Source: an uncultured Bacilli bacterium
GTDB taxonomy: Bacteria > Bacillota_I > Bacilli_A > RF39 > UBA660
Direction of reading: 5' to 3'
Length of the DNA: 5,024 nt
Assembly (NCBI GenBank): GCA_947629425.1
Contig: CANRDR010000109.1
Location: forward strand, 1-5,024
Notes under the pieces: model-generated
Database searches by the model: none
Seen by the model: only the letters and a program-made list of their open reading frames with translations
What the model was told of the DNA's origin: nothing
Program-made: the position numbers and the translations under genes
Part shown: positions 1 through 5,024 of the stretch, piece after piece
Layout of the letters: each line of letters starts with the position of its first letter
How positions within the stretch are numbered: the stretch's first letter is position 1

Positions 1-377
1 CAAGTAAAAATAATGGAATTACTGTAGGTGTTGCTGGTGGTAAAGATAAAAATATTTTTGGTGAATTTAGACCAACTATTTTAATTAATTCAGGTTTAGA
101 AATAGGTGGTGGAAGAGAATTTACTTTAGTGTTATCGTGTGATGTAATAATTGCAATATCGGGTGGTTCAGGAACTTTAACTGAAATGGCTATTGCATAT
201 CAAGCAGGAATACCAATAATAGTAGTAGATAAATTTGGAGGATGGGCAAATGAACTATCTAACAGATTTATCGATGATAGAAAAAGGTTAAAATGTATAA
301 GTGTTAAAACAGAAGAATATGCTTTACAAAAAGCTTTAGAAGAAGGAATGAAGAAATATGAAAATACAAAATGTTAA
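1..377 (+). CDS. TIGR00725 / LOG-like SLOG-fold protein, C-terminal part (5' end outside window)
   Basis: This gene is cut by the left edge. The frame is open from base 3 and gives 124 residues. A GTG at 129 could be mistaken for its start, but clear family sequence lies upstream of it. Visible features are a Gly-rich segment (residues 9-13, VGVAGG), an Arg at residue 38 in GGGREF, the hydrophobic strand DVIIAIS (47-53), and the nucleotide-binding loop GGSGTLTEM (54-62). A second strand, IPIIVVD, follows. The GGxGTxxE loop plus the upstream Arg is typical of the LOG/TIGR00725 group, related to DprA and to phosphoribohydrolases of the Rossmann-like SLOG fold. The LOG motif usually begins PGG; here it is SGG, which fits TIGR00725 better than true cytokinin-type LOG enzymes. 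TIGR00725 proteins have no firmly assigned reaction, so I give no substrate. Its last bases contain the Shine-Dalgarno and start of the hisS-like fragment that follows, suggesting a former operon. Confidence 0.8.
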   Translation, partial: SKNNGITVGVAGGKDKNIFGEFRPTILINSGLEIGGGREFTLVLSCDVIIAISGGSGTLTEMAIAYQAGIPIIVVDKFGGWANELSNRFIDDRKRLKCISVKTEEYALQKALEEGMKKYENTKC

Positions 378-474
378 AGGTAGATATGATTTTTTACCTA
401 AAGAACAAAAAATCAGAAATTATATAAATAGTATTTTAAAAGAAATATTTGAACAAAATATAATTATATATTAG
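358..474 (+). pseudogene. hisS: hisS N-terminal remnant (histidyl-tRNA synthetase fragment, 38 codons)
   Basis: A 38-residue frame begins at ATG 358, ten bases after AAGGA (343-347), and overlaps the end of the preceding gene by 20 bases. Its first ~36 residues read like the start of class II histidyl-tRNA synthetase: VKGRYDFLP (residues 5-13) corresponds to the conserved KGTxDxLP opening, and QKIRNYI...LKEIFEQ (residues 17-36) matches the first helix of that enzyme (typically RxYI...REVFE). Family resemblance ends after Gln36. The expected Gly-Tyr...ThrPro stretch is absent, and the frame ends NIIIY-stop. I found no continuation in the other forward frames. HisRS is about 420 residues, so this is under a tenth of it and cannot be active. 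The intact start signal suggests hisS once stood here in an operon with the SLOG gene. An intact hisS is presumably elsewhere, since it is essential. The identification rests on motif memory, not alignment. Confidence 0.6.
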
Positions 475-534
475 CTATTTAAAATTTTTAAATTAAGAAG
501 TGAATATATGTTAACTCAAAATTTTCCTAATTTA

Positions 535-563
535 TTGACAATATTATTTGCTTTTGTTATATT
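535..563 (+). promoter_or_regulatory. Sigma-A-type promoter of the first SipW-type secreted protein gene
   Basis: TTGACA (535-540) and TATATT (558-563) are separated by exactly 17 bases, close to the housekeeping consensus. Transcription would start around 569-571, at the Shine-Dalgarno AGGAG (571-575), which lies 8 bases before ATG 584. The 5' leader would therefore be only about 14 bases. The element is predicted by eye. It is supported by the near-identical layout upstream of the paralogous gene. Confidence 0.7.
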
Positions 564-583
564 AATCATAAGGAGAATAGCAA

Positions 584-1351
584 ATGAGAAAAGGTAGAAT
601 TATAATAGCAATCATAGGAATTTTTATTGTTTTATTTGCAATTCTTGGTTTTACATATGCTTATTTTATTGCTAACATAACTGGGAATAATTCTACGAAA
701 AGTGTTGTAGTAAATGCAGGATATTTACAGATTGATTACACTTCATCAAGAGTATTATCTGCTACTGCGTTAATTCCAGGATGGGCTAGCGATGGACTAT
801 CTTATTATGATCCATCTTATAGAGATAATAATGGGCATATAACAGCAAAGCGAGCAGCAAATAAAGCAAGTGTTCCATCTAATGCAATTGGTGTTTCATT
901 ACCTGCAACATTTACGGTAACTAATACATCAAGTGCTAGTATGCCAAATGTATATTATGGTATAAAACTTACAAATATAAGTAATAATATGGTATCTATT
1001 GGTGAGGCTAATACTACTAGTGATGATAGAAAAAATTTACAAGTAACATTATATAAAGGAACTTGTAGTGATGCTGCTAGTTGTAGTGGTACTCCAATTT
1101 TTAAGCAATCATTAAATGCATCCGGTAGTCAAGTTATTGTAAAAACAGCTGAAACTATAGCTACTAAAGGAGAAACGGCTTCATATTATATAATTGTAAA
1201 TTACTTAGAATCTAATGCTAATCAATCACAAAATATGGGTAAATCATTTTCTGCAACAGTAGAAGTTTTTGGTTTAGGAAGATCTGGTAATTCATATTAT
1301 GAGTCAGGTTCAAATACTGCGATTACATTTCCGACAAGTTTACAAATTTAA
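584..1351 (+). CDS. Secreted protein with SipW/TasA-type signal peptide (paralog 1)
   Basis: This 255-residue protein has a short basic start (MRKGR), a hydrophobic segment (residues 6-26) and the motif GFTYAYF (22-28). That motif resembles the SipW-processed signal of TasA/CalY fibre proteins, in which cleavage falls in GTWA-AF; the equivalent here would be after Ala26. The rest is rich in Ser, Thr, Asn and alternating hydrophobic residues, consistent with an all-beta extracellular domain: TFTVTNTSS (109-117), YYIIVNY (201-207) and ATVEVFG (224-230). There is no LPxTG anchor and no further membrane segment, so it is probably secreted or assembled into surface fibres. It shares several blocks with the next gene, including PGWxSDGLSY (65-74) and DDRKNL (147-152). 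It alone has a cysteine pair, C161 and C167, in a loop. The start is fixed by AGGAG 8 bases upstream and by its own promoter. Exact function is unknown; the TasA/CalY link is inferred from the signal peptide and fold character, and no known gene name fits. Confidence 0.8.
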   Translation: MRKGRIIIAIIGIFIVLFAILGFTYAYFIANITGNNSTKSVVVNAGYLQIDYTSSRVLSATALIPGWASDGLSYYDPSYRDNNGHITAKRAANKASVPSNAIGVSLPATFTVTNTSSASMPNVYYGIKLTNISNNMVSIGEANTTSDDRKNLQVTLYKGTCSDAASCSGTPIFKQSLNASGSQVIVKTAETIATKGETASYYIIVNYLESNANQSQNMGKSFSATVEVFGLGRSGNSYYESGSNTAITFPTSLQI

Positions 1352-1407
1352 ATATATATAATCATAAATCAAAAAATGTAAAATATGAAAGATTAAATAA
1401 ATAATAA

Positions 1408-1436
1408 TTGACATTAATTTTAGTGTTTGATATTAT
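1408..1436 (+). promoter_or_regulatory. Sigma-A-type promoter of the second SipW-type secreted protein gene
   Basis: TTGACA (1408-1413) and TATTAT (1431-1436) are 17 bases apart. The predicted start of transcription (about 1442-1444) is immediately before the AGGAGG at 1445-1450, so the leader is again only about 15 bases. I saw no convincing terminator between 1352 and 1407, so read-through from the first gene is also possible. Confidence 0.7.
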
Positions 1437-1444
1437 TTTATTGT

Positions 1445-1450
1445 AGGAGG
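1445..1450 (+). promoter_or_regulatory. Shine-Dalgarno site that decides the start of paralog 2
   Basis: A perfect AGGAGG lies 2 bases before ATG 1453 and 8 bases before the in-frame ATG 1459. Eight bases is also the spacing used by paralog 1, and two bases is too close for efficient initiation, so 1459 is the likelier start. Confidence 0.65.
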
Positions 1451-1458
1451 ATATGAAA

Positions 1459-2250
1459 ATGGATAACAATAATAAGAGAATAGCAATAGCAATAGTTGCA
1501 ATGTTTGTTGTTGCTTTATCAATAATTGGATTTACATATGCATATTTTACAGCAAGAGTTACAGCAAATACGACATCCGAAAGTGTTAAAATTACAGCAG
1601 GTAAATTAGAAGTAACTTATACTGCAGGACAATTAATAAGAGCGACAGGAATAGTACCTGGTTGGAAGAGTGATGGGTTATCATATTTTAATCCAACAGT
1701 AATTTCAGAAGGAAATAAAATAATTGCACAACATGCAAATACTTATGAAGAAATACCAAAAGAATATAGTACATCTGCTTGGGGAGTTGTAGAACCTTCA
1801 ACATTTACAGTAAAAAATACTGGAGATAAAGTTGCGTATTATGCAGTTAGATTAAAAAATATAAAGAATGGATTGAGTACAGAGACAGGTACAACTAATA
1901 ATATTGATGATAGAAAAAATTTAGTAGCAAAATTATATAAAGGAACATATGTAAAAGGAACTTCGCCTTCAGAAAGTAATTTGGTTGGTGAAGAAAAAGC
2001 AGTATTTTCAGACAGTGAAGATGGAACAGTAGTTATTTCCAAAGCGTTACAAGTAGGAGAATCTCAAGAGGTTAATTATTATATTATACTTGAATATAAA
2101 AATAATCCTGATGTAGACCAATCTGAAAGTATGAAAAAAACGGTAGAAGCGACAGTAGAAGTAGTAGGTATTACTCAAACCCAAGAAGGTAGTGCATGGG
2201 TAGATGCAAATGGTAATACTATTATTTCTGATCAATCAGCAGCTATATAA
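1459..2250 (+). CDS. Secreted protein with SipW/TasA-type signal peptide (paralog 2)
   Basis: This 263-residue protein is a paralog of the preceding gene. A longer start at 1453 would add two residues. The N-terminus is charged (MDNNNKR), followed by a hydrophobic stretch (residues 8-28) ending in GFTYAYFTA, the SipW-type signal; likely cleavage is after Ala28. Shared landmarks in the same order are PGWKSDGLSYFNP (67-79), TFTVKNTG (115-122), YYAVRLKNI (127-135), DDRKNLVAKLYKGT (150-163), YYIILEY (207-213) and DQSESMKK...ATVEVVG (220-237). It has no cysteine, unlike paralog 1, and carries a more acidic loop (SDSEDG, about 184-189). There is no sorting signal, and the C-terminus is polar (about 240-263). 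The pattern suggests a beta-sandwich extracellular subunit; biofilm or fibre function is an inference from TasA/CalY. A SipW signal peptidase must be encoded elsewhere if the signal assignment is right. Confidence 0.8.
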   Translation: MDNNNKRIAIAIVAMFVVALSIIGFTYAYFTARVTANTTSESVKITAGKLEVTYTAGQLIRATGIVPGWKSDGLSYFNPTVISEGNKIIAQHANTYEEIPKEYSTSAWGVVEPSTFTVKNTGDKVAYYAVRLKNIKNGLSTETGTTNNIDDRKNLVAKLYKGTYVKGTSPSESNLVGEEKAVFSDSEDGTVVISKALQVGESQEVNYYIILEYKNNPDVDQSESMKKTVEATVEVVGITQTQEGSAWVDANGNTIISDQSAAI

Positions 2251-2270
2251 AGACTTAATGTCTTTTTTTT
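2249..2270 (+). terminator. Rho-independent terminator after paralog 2
   Basis: AAAGAC (2249-2254) pairs with GTCTTT (2260-2265) around the 5-base loop TTAAT. The T run begins in the 3' arm and continues to 2270, giving eight T in a row. The stem is short and AT-rich, and it begins inside the TAA stop codon, so termination may be partial. It separates the secreted-protein genes from the ftsEX operon. Confidence 0.65.
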
Positions 2271-2271
2271 A

Positions 2272-2286
2272 TGTCAATTTTTGACA
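2272..2286. repeat. 15-base palindrome TGTCAA-TTT-TTGACA upstream of ftsE
   Basis: Two perfect 6-base arms, TGTCAA (2272-2277) and TTGACA (2281-2286), flank TTT. The right arm equals a consensus -35 box. No T run follows, so it is not a terminator. It could be an operator-like site or a -35 element paired by chance with its reverse complement. Confidence 0.4.
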
Positions 2287-2298
2287 AATAATTACAAA

Positions 2299-2331
2299 TT
2301 GTTTTAAATATATAAATAATTATGATATACT
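2299..2331 (+). promoter_or_regulatory. Probable promoter of the ftsE-ftsX-M23 operon
   Basis: An extended -10 element, TG-A-TATACT (2323-2331), lies just upstream of ftsE. A weak -35 (TTTAAA, 2303-2308) is 17 bases before it. An overlapping alternative is TTGTTT (2299-2304), 16 bases, TATGAT (2321-2326). A third possibility uses TTGACA (2281-2286) with TAAATA (2305-2310) at 18 bases. The start of transcription would be near 2333-2338 for the first two. The ribosome site AAGGTGA (2342-2348) precedes ATG 2353. Confidence 0.5.
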
Positions 2332-2352
2332 TATTTTGAATAAGGTGAAGAT

Positions 2353-3066
2353 ATGGAATTTATAGAAGTAAGAAATTGTTATAAAGTTTATAAAAATGGA
2401 GTTACTGCTCTTGCTGATGCTAATTTAAAAATAACAAAAGGAGAGTTTGTTTTTGTAATAGGCCCTACTGCAAGTGGTAAATCAACATTATTAAAATTAC
2501 TTTATAGAGAAGAAAAACCTAATAAAGGTAATATATATGTAGGTGGAGTAAACGTTTCTAAATTAAGAAATAGTAAAGTATATAAATTAAGAAGAAAAAT
2601 AGGTATTGTTTTTCAAGATTTTAAATTATTACCTAAATTAACTGTTTATGAAAATGTAGCATATCCTTTAGAAAGCTACGGAATGAAATCTAGTGATATA
2701 AGAAAAAGTGTTTTAAAAGCATTAGAAAGAGTTGGATTAAAAGAAAAATATCGTAGTTTTCCACATGAACTATCTGGTGGAGAACAACAAAGAGTTTGTA
2801 TTGCAAGAGCAATAGTAAATGAACCAAAATTAATAATTTGTGATGAACCAACAGGTAATTTAGATCCTGATACTTCAAAAGAAATAATGGATGTAATTAA
2901 TGCTATTAATAAAGAAATGGGCGCTACTATTGTAATGGCAACCCATGATAAAGAAATAGTAAATAGAATGAAAAAAAGAGTAGTTACTATTAAAGATGGT
3001 GTAGTAGTAAAAGACAAGATGAAAGGAAGTTATGATAATGAAAATATTAAGAATACTAAATCGTAG
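2353..3066 (+). CDS. ftsE: Cell-division ABC transporter ATP-binding protein FtsE
   Basis: This 237-residue cytoplasmic ATPase pairs with FtsX to control peptidoglycan hydrolases at the division site or lateral wall. All ABC landmarks are present: Walker A GPTASGKST (37-45), Q-loop Gln88 in VFQDF, signature LSGGEQQR (140-147), Walker B LIICDEPTGNLD (160-171) with Glu165, and H-loop His198 in ATHD. VFQDFKLLPKLTVYENVAYPL (about 86-106) is characteristic of FtsE among the MacB-like ABC proteins. Length is close to the usual ~220-230 residues. The last ~10 residues (rich in Asn and Lys) are non-conserved tail lying in the overlap with ftsX. The Walker A loop has TAS where FtsE usually has SGA; the essential G, K and S/T are kept, so activity is expected. 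Start ATG 2353 has AAGGTGA just upstream, and the next gene, ftsX, confirms the identity. Confidence 0.95.
   Translation: MEFIEVRNCYKVYKNGVTALADANLKITKGEFVFVIGPTASGKSTLLKLLYREEKPNKGNIYVGGVNVSKLRNSKVYKLRRKIGIVFQDFKLLPKLTVYENVAYPLESYGMKSSDIRKSVLKALERVGLKEKYRSFPHELSGGEQQRVCIARAIVNEPKLIICDEPTGNLDPDTSKEIMDVINAINKEMGATIVMATHDKEIVNRMKKRVVTIKDGVVVKDKMKGSYDNENIKNTKS
3023..3029 (+). promoter_or_regulatory. Shine-Dalgarno site of ftsX inside the ftsE coding region
   Basis: AAGGAAG lies within the 3' end of ftsE. It is too close to ATG 3032 (2 bases) and at a normal 8-base distance from the in-frame ATG 3038. This favours 3038 as the ftsX start. The same AAGGAAGT sequence precedes the M23 gene. Confidence 0.55.
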
Positions 3067-3943
3067 TATAAGAGATTCTTTTAAAAGTATATTTAGAAAT
3101 TTCAGTTTATCTTTTGCAAGTGTATCTTGTACAGTAATAACTCTAATATTAGTAGCAATAAGTATAATAGCATCTTATAATGTAACAGAAATTACTGATA
3201 AAATAGAACGTGATTTAACAGTAATAGTATTTATAGATAATAAAACAGATCAAACTGGAATAGATAAAATAAAAAATCAAATAAAAAATATAAGTAATAT
3301 TGATACTAAAAGCATTGTATTTAGAAGTAAAGAAGAAATAAAAGAAACTATGGGAAATGAAAATGCTGAATTAAAAAGTATTATGGATACTTGGGAAAAA
3401 GATGAAAATCCATTACAAAGTACATATATTTTAAAAGTAAAAGATATAAAGAAAATAAAAGAAACTGCAACTAGTTTAAAAAATATAGAAAATGTTACAT
3501 TAGTTAAATATGGTGAAACTATGGTAGAAAGAATGGTAAACGTATTTGATATAGTAAAAAAAATATGTATTATTTTAGTAGTTGCACTTATATTAGTAAC
3601 AGCATTCTTAATAACTAATACAATTAAAATAACAATATTTAGTAGAAGAAATGAAATAAATATAATGAGACTTGTAGGGACTAGTAATACAGTAATAAGA
3701 TTACCATTTATATTTGAAGGATTTTTATTAGGTTTAATTGGTAGTATAATTCCAATACTAATAACTATATTTGGATATACATATTTATATGATGCAATGG
3801 GTGGAGTAGTATTATCTAATTTAGTTGAATTAGTAACACCTTCTAGTATAGTATATATAGCAAGCTTAATAGTATTAATAGTAGGTTCTATTGTTGGTAT
3901 GTTGGGTAGTGCATTAGCAGTAAGGAAGTATTTAAAAGTATGA
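3038..3943 (+). CDS. ftsX: Cell-division ABC transporter permease FtsX
   Basis: This 301-residue membrane partner of FtsE belongs to the type VII/MacB-like ABC superfamily, which transmits mechanical signals rather than moving a solute. The order of parts is typical: a basic cytoplasmic N-terminus (RSIRDSFKSIFRNF, 9-22), TM1 (about 25-46), an extracellular domain (about 47-170, probable docking site for the hydrolase), TM2 (about 173-194), a cytoplasmic loop with FSRRNEINIMRLVGTS (201-216), then TM3 (about 224-250) and TM4 (about 272-294). The loop and the following LPFIFEG are hallmark FtsX sequence. Length fits Firmicute FtsX (about 295-310 residues). The gene overlaps ftsE by 29 bases (35 if ATG 3032 is used) and its TGA overlaps the next ATG, implying translational coupling. 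The extracellular region is rich in Lys, Asp and Ile, including repeated KI/DI-type segments, but has no cysteines. Confidence 0.93.
   Translation: MKILRILNRSIRDSFKSIFRNFSLSFASVSCTVITLILVAISIIASYNVTEITDKIERDLTVIVFIDNKTDQTGIDKIKNQIKNISNIDTKSIVFRSKEEIKETMGNENAELKSIMDTWEKDENPLQSTYILKVKDIKKIKETATSLKNIENVTLVKYGETMVERMVNVFDIVKKICIILVVALILVTAFLITNTIKITIFSRRNEINIMRLVGTSNTVIRLPFIFEGFLLGLIGSIIPILITIFGYTYLYDAMGGVVLSNLVELVTPSSIVYIASLIVLIVGSIVGMLGSALAVRKYLKV
3922..3929 (+). promoter_or_regulatory. Shine-Dalgarno site of the M23 peptidase gene
   Basis: AAGGAAGT lies inside the ftsX 3' end, 10 bases before ATG 3940. It supports that start and the 4-base ATGA overlap. Confidence 0.55.
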
Positions 3944-5024
3944 AAAAGTTTAGTATATTTTTAACAATATTTCTAAGTTTTTTGATTTTTTCAAATACAG
4001 TTGATGTCGATGCTCAAAATCAAAAAACACTACAAGAATTAAAAAGTTATTTAAATGATTTAAAGGCTAAAAAAGCTGCAAATGATAATAAAAAGAAAAA
4101 AACTCAATCAGAAATTAATCAAGCTAATAGTGAAATATCAAAATCACAAAATGAAATTGTAGTTAATCAAGGAAAAATAGATCAAGCTAAAAAGGATATA
4201 GAAAATTTAAAAATAGAAATAGAAAATACTAAAGAAAGTATTAAAAAAACAATAAAAGCATATCAATTATCTGATGGAGAAAACGTTTATTTAGAATATG
4301 TTTTTGCAGCAAAATCTTATGAAGAATTAGTATATCGTTATGCTGTTGTAGAACAAATTGTTGGATATAATAATGAGCAAATAGAAGAATATAACAGATT
4401 AGTAAAGAAAAATGAAGATTTACAAGTAGAATTAGCAGCAAGAGAAAAAGAACTTGATGCATTAGTAGAAAGTTTAAGTAAAAAAATAGATGATTTAGGT
4501 GAAGATTTAACTCAATATACAGAAATTAATATTAGTATAGATGATGAAATAAAAAGTGCAGAAGATGATATAAAATATTATACTAATTTAGGTTGTGCTG
4601 AAACAGAAAATTTGGATCAATGTGTAACAAGAACTAATACACAAGTAAGAGGCGATTCAAGATTTAGAAAACCATTAGTAAAAGGAACAATTACAAGTTA
4701 CTGGGGATATAGAACAAATCCTGCAACAGGTGTTAAAAATAGTTTCCATAGTGGAGTAGATATTGGAGGAAATAGTGAAGGAACTAATGTTTATGCTACT
4801 GCAAATGGAAAAGTTGGTAAAATTATTAGAGGAAGTTCTTGTGGTGGAAATCAAGTATATATATATCATACAATTGGTGGTGTAAAATATACATCAGGTT
4901 ATATGCATTTATTAAGAATAAATGTTAATGTAGGAGATACAGTTACTAATACTACAGTTATAGGAGTAGTAGGTGGAGGTTCTACTGCTAAACGTAATGG
5001 CGGTTATGATACTTGTACAACGGG
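3940..5024 (+). CDS. Secreted coiled-coil M23 (LytM-type) peptidoglycan hydrolase of the FtsEX operon, 3' end outside window
   Basis: The open frame runs from ATG 3940, which overlaps the ftsX TGA as ATGA, to the right edge (361 complete codons). Parts in order: a signal peptide (MKK, hydrophobic 4-18, likely cleavage after Ala25 in DVDA-Q); a long charged coiled-coil region (about 27-215) rich in Lys, Glu, Ile and Leu; a segment at about 106-150 (AYQLSDGENVYLEYVFAAKS, then YEELVYRY) resembling the tip of the PcsB/CwlO coiled coil; a linker with C219 and C228; and an M23 domain from about 243. The M23 domain shows GYR (256-258), HxxxD (H270, D274) and YMHL (H323). The final HxH motif is expected immediately past the edge, after DTCTTG. 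M23 enzymes are zinc endopeptidases that cut peptide cross-links, and the visible ligands are intact, unlike the degenerate EnvC. Coupling to ftsX makes it the likely target that FtsX activates outside the membrane. Confidence 0.9.
   Translation, partial: MKKFSIFLTIFLSFLIFSNTVDVDAQNQKTLQELKSYLNDLKAKKAANDNKKKKTQSEINQANSEISKSQNEIVVNQGKIDQAKKDIENLKIEIENTKESIKKTIKAYQLSDGENVYLEYVFAAKSYEELVYRYAVVEQIVGYNNEQIEEYNRLVKKNEDLQVELAAREKELDALVESLSKKIDDLGEDLTQYTEINISIDDEIKSAEDDIKYYTNLGCAETENLDQCVTRTNTQVRGDSRFRKPLVKGTITSYWGYRTNPATGVKNSFHSGVDIGGNSEGTNVYATANGKVGKIIRGSSCGGNQVYIYHTIGGVKYTSGYMHLLRINVNVGDTVTNTTVIGVVGGGSTAKRNGGYDTCTT

Noticed and set aside
129..377. GTG at 129 as the start of an 82-residue protein.
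   Set aside because: The same frame is open to the left edge and encodes conserved Gly-rich family sequence upstream, so this is an internal Val codon.
478..492. AT inverted repeat TTTAAAATTTTTAAA as a possible terminator after the hisS stump.
   Set aside because: The loop would be a single base, there are no GC pairs and no distinct T tract follows. It is expected by chance in such AT-rich DNA.
508..597. A 29-codon ORF encoding a hydrophobic peptide (MLTQNFPNLLTILFAFV...), overlapping the first secreted-protein gene and faintly like a PgsA N-terminus.
   Set aside because: The predicted TTGACA/TATATT promoter lies inside it, its ribosome site is weak, and the resemblance is only to a short hydrophobic pattern. 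A random AT-rich frame is more likely.
1352..1407. Possible terminator or small RNA between the two paralogs.
   Set aside because: The stretch is A/T low-complexity with no stable hairpin or GC-containing stem.
1839..2235. Minus-strand frames of 62-67 residues opposite paralog 2.
   Set aside because: They lie opposite a well-supported gene, lack ribosome sites and have composition expected from reading its complement.
2676..3017. Minus-strand frames of 62 and 113 residues opposite ftsE.
   Set aside because: ftsE is certain on the + strand, and these contain only the complement of its conserved motifs.
4241..4869. Minus-strand frames of 64-73 residues opposite the M23 peptidase gene.
   Set aside because: They are shadows of the coiled-coil and M23 coding sequence, with biased Leu/His or Ser/Thr/Ile content and no start signals.

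Overview
The DNA is strongly AT-rich, arginine is mostly AGA, genes begin with AGGAGG-like Shine-Dalgarno sites, and TGA is used as a stop (ftsX ends in an ATGA overlap with the next gene). Together with an FtsEX-peptidoglycan hydrolase operon, this points to a walled, low-GC Firmicute (Bacilli or Erysipelotrichia-like, possibly an uncultured gut lineage) using the standard bacterial code. It does not look like a wall-less Mollicute. The lineage is inferred from composition and gene content. All genes are on the + strand, and no gene-free gap exceeds about 130 bases.

Left edge (1-474): the 3' part of a TIGR00725/LOG-like SLOG-fold protein. It is overlapped by a 38-codon reading frame that reads as the extreme N-terminus of histidyl-tRNA synthetase and then stops. 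This looks like a stump of hisS left at a rearrangement or insertion junction near base 457.

Middle (475-2270): two tandem paralogous genes for secreted, probably beta-rich proteins with SipW/TasA-type signal peptides (GFTYAYF motif). Each has its own near-consensus promoter (TTGACA, 17-base spacer, TATATT or TATTAT). In both, the predicted transcript starts almost at the Shine-Dalgarno site. A small rho-independent terminator closes the second gene. These are candidate cell-surface or fibre-forming proteins; no SipW peptidase gene is in the window.

Right part (2272-5024): ftsE, ftsX and a coiled-coil M23 peptidase gene form an operon with overlapping genes, preceded by a short palindrome and a probable extended -10 promoter. 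FtsE would hydrolyse ATP, FtsX would pass the conformational change across the membrane, and the secreted coiled-coil M23 protein would be the wall hydrolase they control. The last gene runs off the right edge just before the expected HxH zinc motif.
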